Shown one piece after another: positions 37,408 to 37,818 of a DNA stretch of 37,818 nt. Origin of the DNA: Streptomyces sp. CC53 (GTDB lineage: Bacteria; Actinomycetota; Actinomycetes; Streptomycetales; Streptomycetaceae); NCBI RefSeq assembly GCF_001865245.1, contig NZ_MKXB01000013.1, positions 1-37,818 on the forward strand, given 5' to 3'. The translations under genes and the position numbers were made by a program. A model generated the notes under the pieces. The model made no database searches. It saw only the letters and a program-made list of their open reading frames with translations, and was not told the DNA's origin. Position 1 is the first letter of the stretch, and each line of letters begins with the position of its first letter.

Positions 37408-37818
37408 AGGAGGCTCTCCGGGATGTCGAGGTGGCGGGCCCGCAGCCATTCGCCGAGGGCCTTGGCCTGCGGGTCGAACCGGGCGCGGGCGGCGGCGCCC
37501 TCGCCGAGGAGGCCGGTGACGGTGAAGTTGACGGCGCGCAGGTTCGGCAGGACGTGGCGGGTCACGGGCAGCATCCGGGTCTCGGGCAGCAGATCGCGGA
37601 AGCGGTCGGCGGTGAGGGTGTGGGCGAGCCACCGCCAGGCCGCGTCGGTCTCGGCCCACACCCCGACGTTGGCGTCGCCGCCCTTGTCGCCGCTGCGGGC
37701 CCCGGCGACCCGGCCGAGCGGGGCGCGGCGGACGGGGCCCGGCGGCGGGGGCGGCGGCAGCGGCGGCTCGGGGACGGGCGCGGGCTGCGCGGTGCGGGCG
37801 GGGTGCGGGACGGTGAGG
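37404..37818 (-). CDS. AtuA-like (DUF1446) protein, C-terminal part, runs off the window
   Basis: The last 137 codons or so are present; the gene starts beyond base 37818. The segment with ARSGDKGGDANVGVWAE (just after a Pro-rich linker), then LRAVNFTVTGLLGEG and DPQAKALGEWLRAR, is the C-terminal module of AtuA/DUF1446 proteins, which belong to acyclic terpene utilisation in Pseudomonas and occur with acyl-CoA carboxylases elsewhere. The stop overlaps the GTG of the carboxyltransferase gene, which places it first in the visible operon. Its enzymatic role is not established. Confidence 0.85.
   Translation of the reverse strand, partial: LTVPHPARTAQPAPVPEPPLPPPPPPGPVRRAPLGRVAGARSGDKGGDANVGVWAETDAAWRWLAHTLTADRFRDLLPETRMLPVTRHVLPNLRAVNFTVTGLLGEGAAARARFDPQAKALGEWLRARHLDIPESLL

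Overview
This window is chromosomal DNA from a high-G+C actinomycete, almost certainly a Streptomyces. The evidence is the very strong G/C bias at third codon positions, many GTG starts, several probable leaderless genes, and family markers: a DmdR1-type iron repressor beside a SIS-domain sugar-phosphate protein with a DasR-like site, a DUF397 protein, an SCO4402-family protein, an ECF sigma factor with a zinc-binding anti-sigma factor, and a chromosomal primase/polymerase-domain protein. No tRNA, rRNA, CRISPR array, insertion sequence or prophage was recognised.

Left part (1-8.3 kb): the 5' part of a Ser/Thr kinase gene, a two-domain VOC protein, a TetR regulator, a spacer of decayed 42-bp repeats, a pyridoxamine-phosphate-oxidase-like flavoprotein, a YUC/FMO-like FAD protein, and a shortened NDP-forming acyl-CoA synthetase-like protein. 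Two identically built palindromic boxes lie just upstream of the last gene. From 7.8 to 11.8 kb is a signalling cluster: an RsbW-like ATP-binding protein, a frame-broken small gene, an EF-hand protein, a STAS anti-anti-sigma protein, and an ECF sigma factor overlapping a ZAS/mycothiol-isomerase-domain anti-sigma factor.

Middle part (12-24 kb): a secreted SH3-like protein, purU, an SCO4402-family protein, a solute-binding lipoprotein with no permease genes, a Pro/Gln-rich membrane protein, and an XRE-type regulator. The regulator is divergent from a primase/polymerase-like gene, with a dense operator cluster between them. An ABC exporter pair and an alpha/beta hydrolase with a LexA-box-like site upstream follow.

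Right part (24.5-37.8 kb): dmdR1 and the divergent SIS gene share a short promoter region with a DasR-like site. Next come DUF397 with the remnant of its Scr1-type regulator, and a PAS-PAS-GAF protein. Between that protein and pdxH is a compact RNA-like locus: promoter, perfect Shine-Dalgarno, 11-codon ORF, hairpin over the stop codon, and a multibranched terminator. Then follow a citrate synthase homologue with Glu in place of the catalytic Asp, a VapBC-like toxin-antitoxin pair, and a leftward operon for acyl-CoA oxidation and carboxylation (TetR, crotonase, acyl-CoA dehydrogenase, biotin carboxylase/BCCP, carboxyltransferase, AtuA-like) that runs off the window end.

The strongest candidates for something undescribed are the sORF/hairpin locus at 28.2-28.4 kb, the operator cluster at 19.64-19.68 kb, the tandem boxes at 5.68-5.73 kb and the frame-broken gene at 8.44-8.82 kb.
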